6,644 nt of DNA from contig CADBQL010000350.1 in the NCBI GenBank assembly GCA_902796815.1, positions 1 to 6,644 of the forward strand, in the 5' to 3' direction. The notes under the pieces were generated by a model. The model worked only from the letters and a program-made list of their open reading frames with translations, did no database searches and had not been told where the DNA came from. Source of the DNA: an uncultured Coriobacteriaceae bacterium. GTDB taxonomy: Bacteria > Actinomycetota > Coriobacteriia > Coriobacteriales > Eggerthellaceae. The position numbers and the translations under genes were made by a program. Shown piece after piece: positions 6,301 to 6,644 of the stretch; position 1 is the stretch's first letter, and every line of letters begins with the position of its first letter.

Positions 6301-6644
6301 ATGGCATGCATAGAGAACAATAAATTGATTTCAAAGGGCCCTGTCGGACGGTTTGCACCAAGTCCTACAGGTCGCATGCATGCGGGCAACGTTTTTGCCG
6401 CTCTCATGTCATGGCTCATCGTCAAGTCGCAGGGTGGAAGCATCGTGTTGCGCATCGAGGACCTCGATCGGGCGCGCTCTCGCCAGGAATACGCCGACCA
6501 GATAATGCGGGACTTCGAAATGCTCGGCTTAACTTGGGACAGAGGACCATTTTACCAGCAGGGGAGAGATGAGGCGTATAACGAGGCTTTTCAAACCCTC
6601 GATGATTCGGACCTCGTGTACCCGTGCTTTTGCACGCGCGCAGA
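6301..6644 (+). CDS. gluQ: Glutamyl-Q tRNA(Asp) synthetase (3' partial)
   Basis: The first 114 codons are visible; the gene runs off the window. The product is a truncated-type glutamyl-tRNA synthetase homologue that activates glutamate and attaches it to queuosine in the anticodon of tRNA(Asp) rather than charging tRNA(Glu). The Rossmann start GRFAPSPTG (16-24) leads into the HIGH-like motif MHAGN (26-30). The substrate-pocket motif reads RIEDLDRAR (51-59); IEDLD favours GluQRS over true GltX, which usually has IEDTD. YPCFC (107-111) supplies the first two cysteines of the GluQRS-type zinc site. The anticodon-binding half, KMSKS-like loop and remaining zinc ligands lie beyond the window, so GltX is the less likely alternative. 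A stop codon in frame at 6289-6291 forces the start to 6301 or later. The ribosome site before this ATG is weak (only AGAA), and the 15 residues before GRFAPSPTG make a slightly long N-terminus. It follows the hairpin after iorB and is probably transcribed separately. Confidence 0.85.
   Translation, partial: MACIENNKLISKGPVGRFAPSPTGRMHAGNVFAALMSWLIVKSQGGSIVLRIEDLDRARSRQEYADQIMRDFEMLGLTWDRGPFYQQGRDEAYNEAFQTLDDSDLVYPCFCTRA

Noticed and set aside
1..6644. tRNA, rRNA, CRISPR array, insertion sequence or prophage features
   Set aside because: I saw no cloverleaf, regularly spaced repeats, transposase or integrase motifs; the coding density is filled by the listed genes.

Overview
The window reads as a bacterial chromosome segment with all supported genes on the + strand. 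The protein content points to an obligately anaerobic, amino-acid-fermenting, cell-wall-rich bacterium. My best guess is a Coriobacteriia/Eggerthellaceae-type actinomycete. This is inferred from the combination of a VanW protein, an S11 D,D-carboxypeptidase, a zinc-ribbon/FHA protein and a ferredoxin-linked 2-ketoacid oxidoreductase, in DNA of moderately high GC by eye. No rRNA or other phylogenetic marker is present to confirm it.

Layout. Bases 1-1839 hold the 3' part of a large VanW-family protein; the start is upstream of the window. Five bases later comes an exported serine-type D-Ala-D-Ala carboxypeptidase (1845-3275). It is followed by a small zinc-ribbon plus FHA protein (3303-3749), and then by iorA (3787-5550) and iorB (5547-6128), the two subunits of indolepyruvate:ferredoxin oxidoreductase, which overlap by ATGA. 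The gaps are 5, 27 and 37 bases and one 4-base overlap, so the five genes could be one transcription unit. An internal promoter ahead of iorA cannot be excluded. A perfect 13-bp hairpin (6140-6174) closes this block. The 172-base spacer 6129-6300 also holds a T6 run and an 8-bp inverted repeat (6235-6256). From 6301 the 5' end of a glutamyl-Q tRNA(Asp) synthetase gene runs off the window.

How they work together. The first two genes act outside the membrane on peptidoglycan: VanW/PG-binding domains, and trimming of the terminal D-Ala. The FHA protein is a cytoplasmic phosphothreonine reader, and its position next to wall genes suggests Ser/Thr-kinase signalling to wall growth (inference). IorAB belongs to aromatic amino acid fermentation: it oxidatively decarboxylates aryl-pyruvates made by transamination, giving aryl-acetyl-CoA and reduced ferredoxin. 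GluQRS is a tRNA-modification enzyme.

I did not find a clearly new system. The most unusual item is a 59-residue Asp/Glu/Ser tail at the very C-terminus of the VanW protein. The FHA gene linking wall and fermentation genes and the two inverted repeats before gluQ are the next most interesting.
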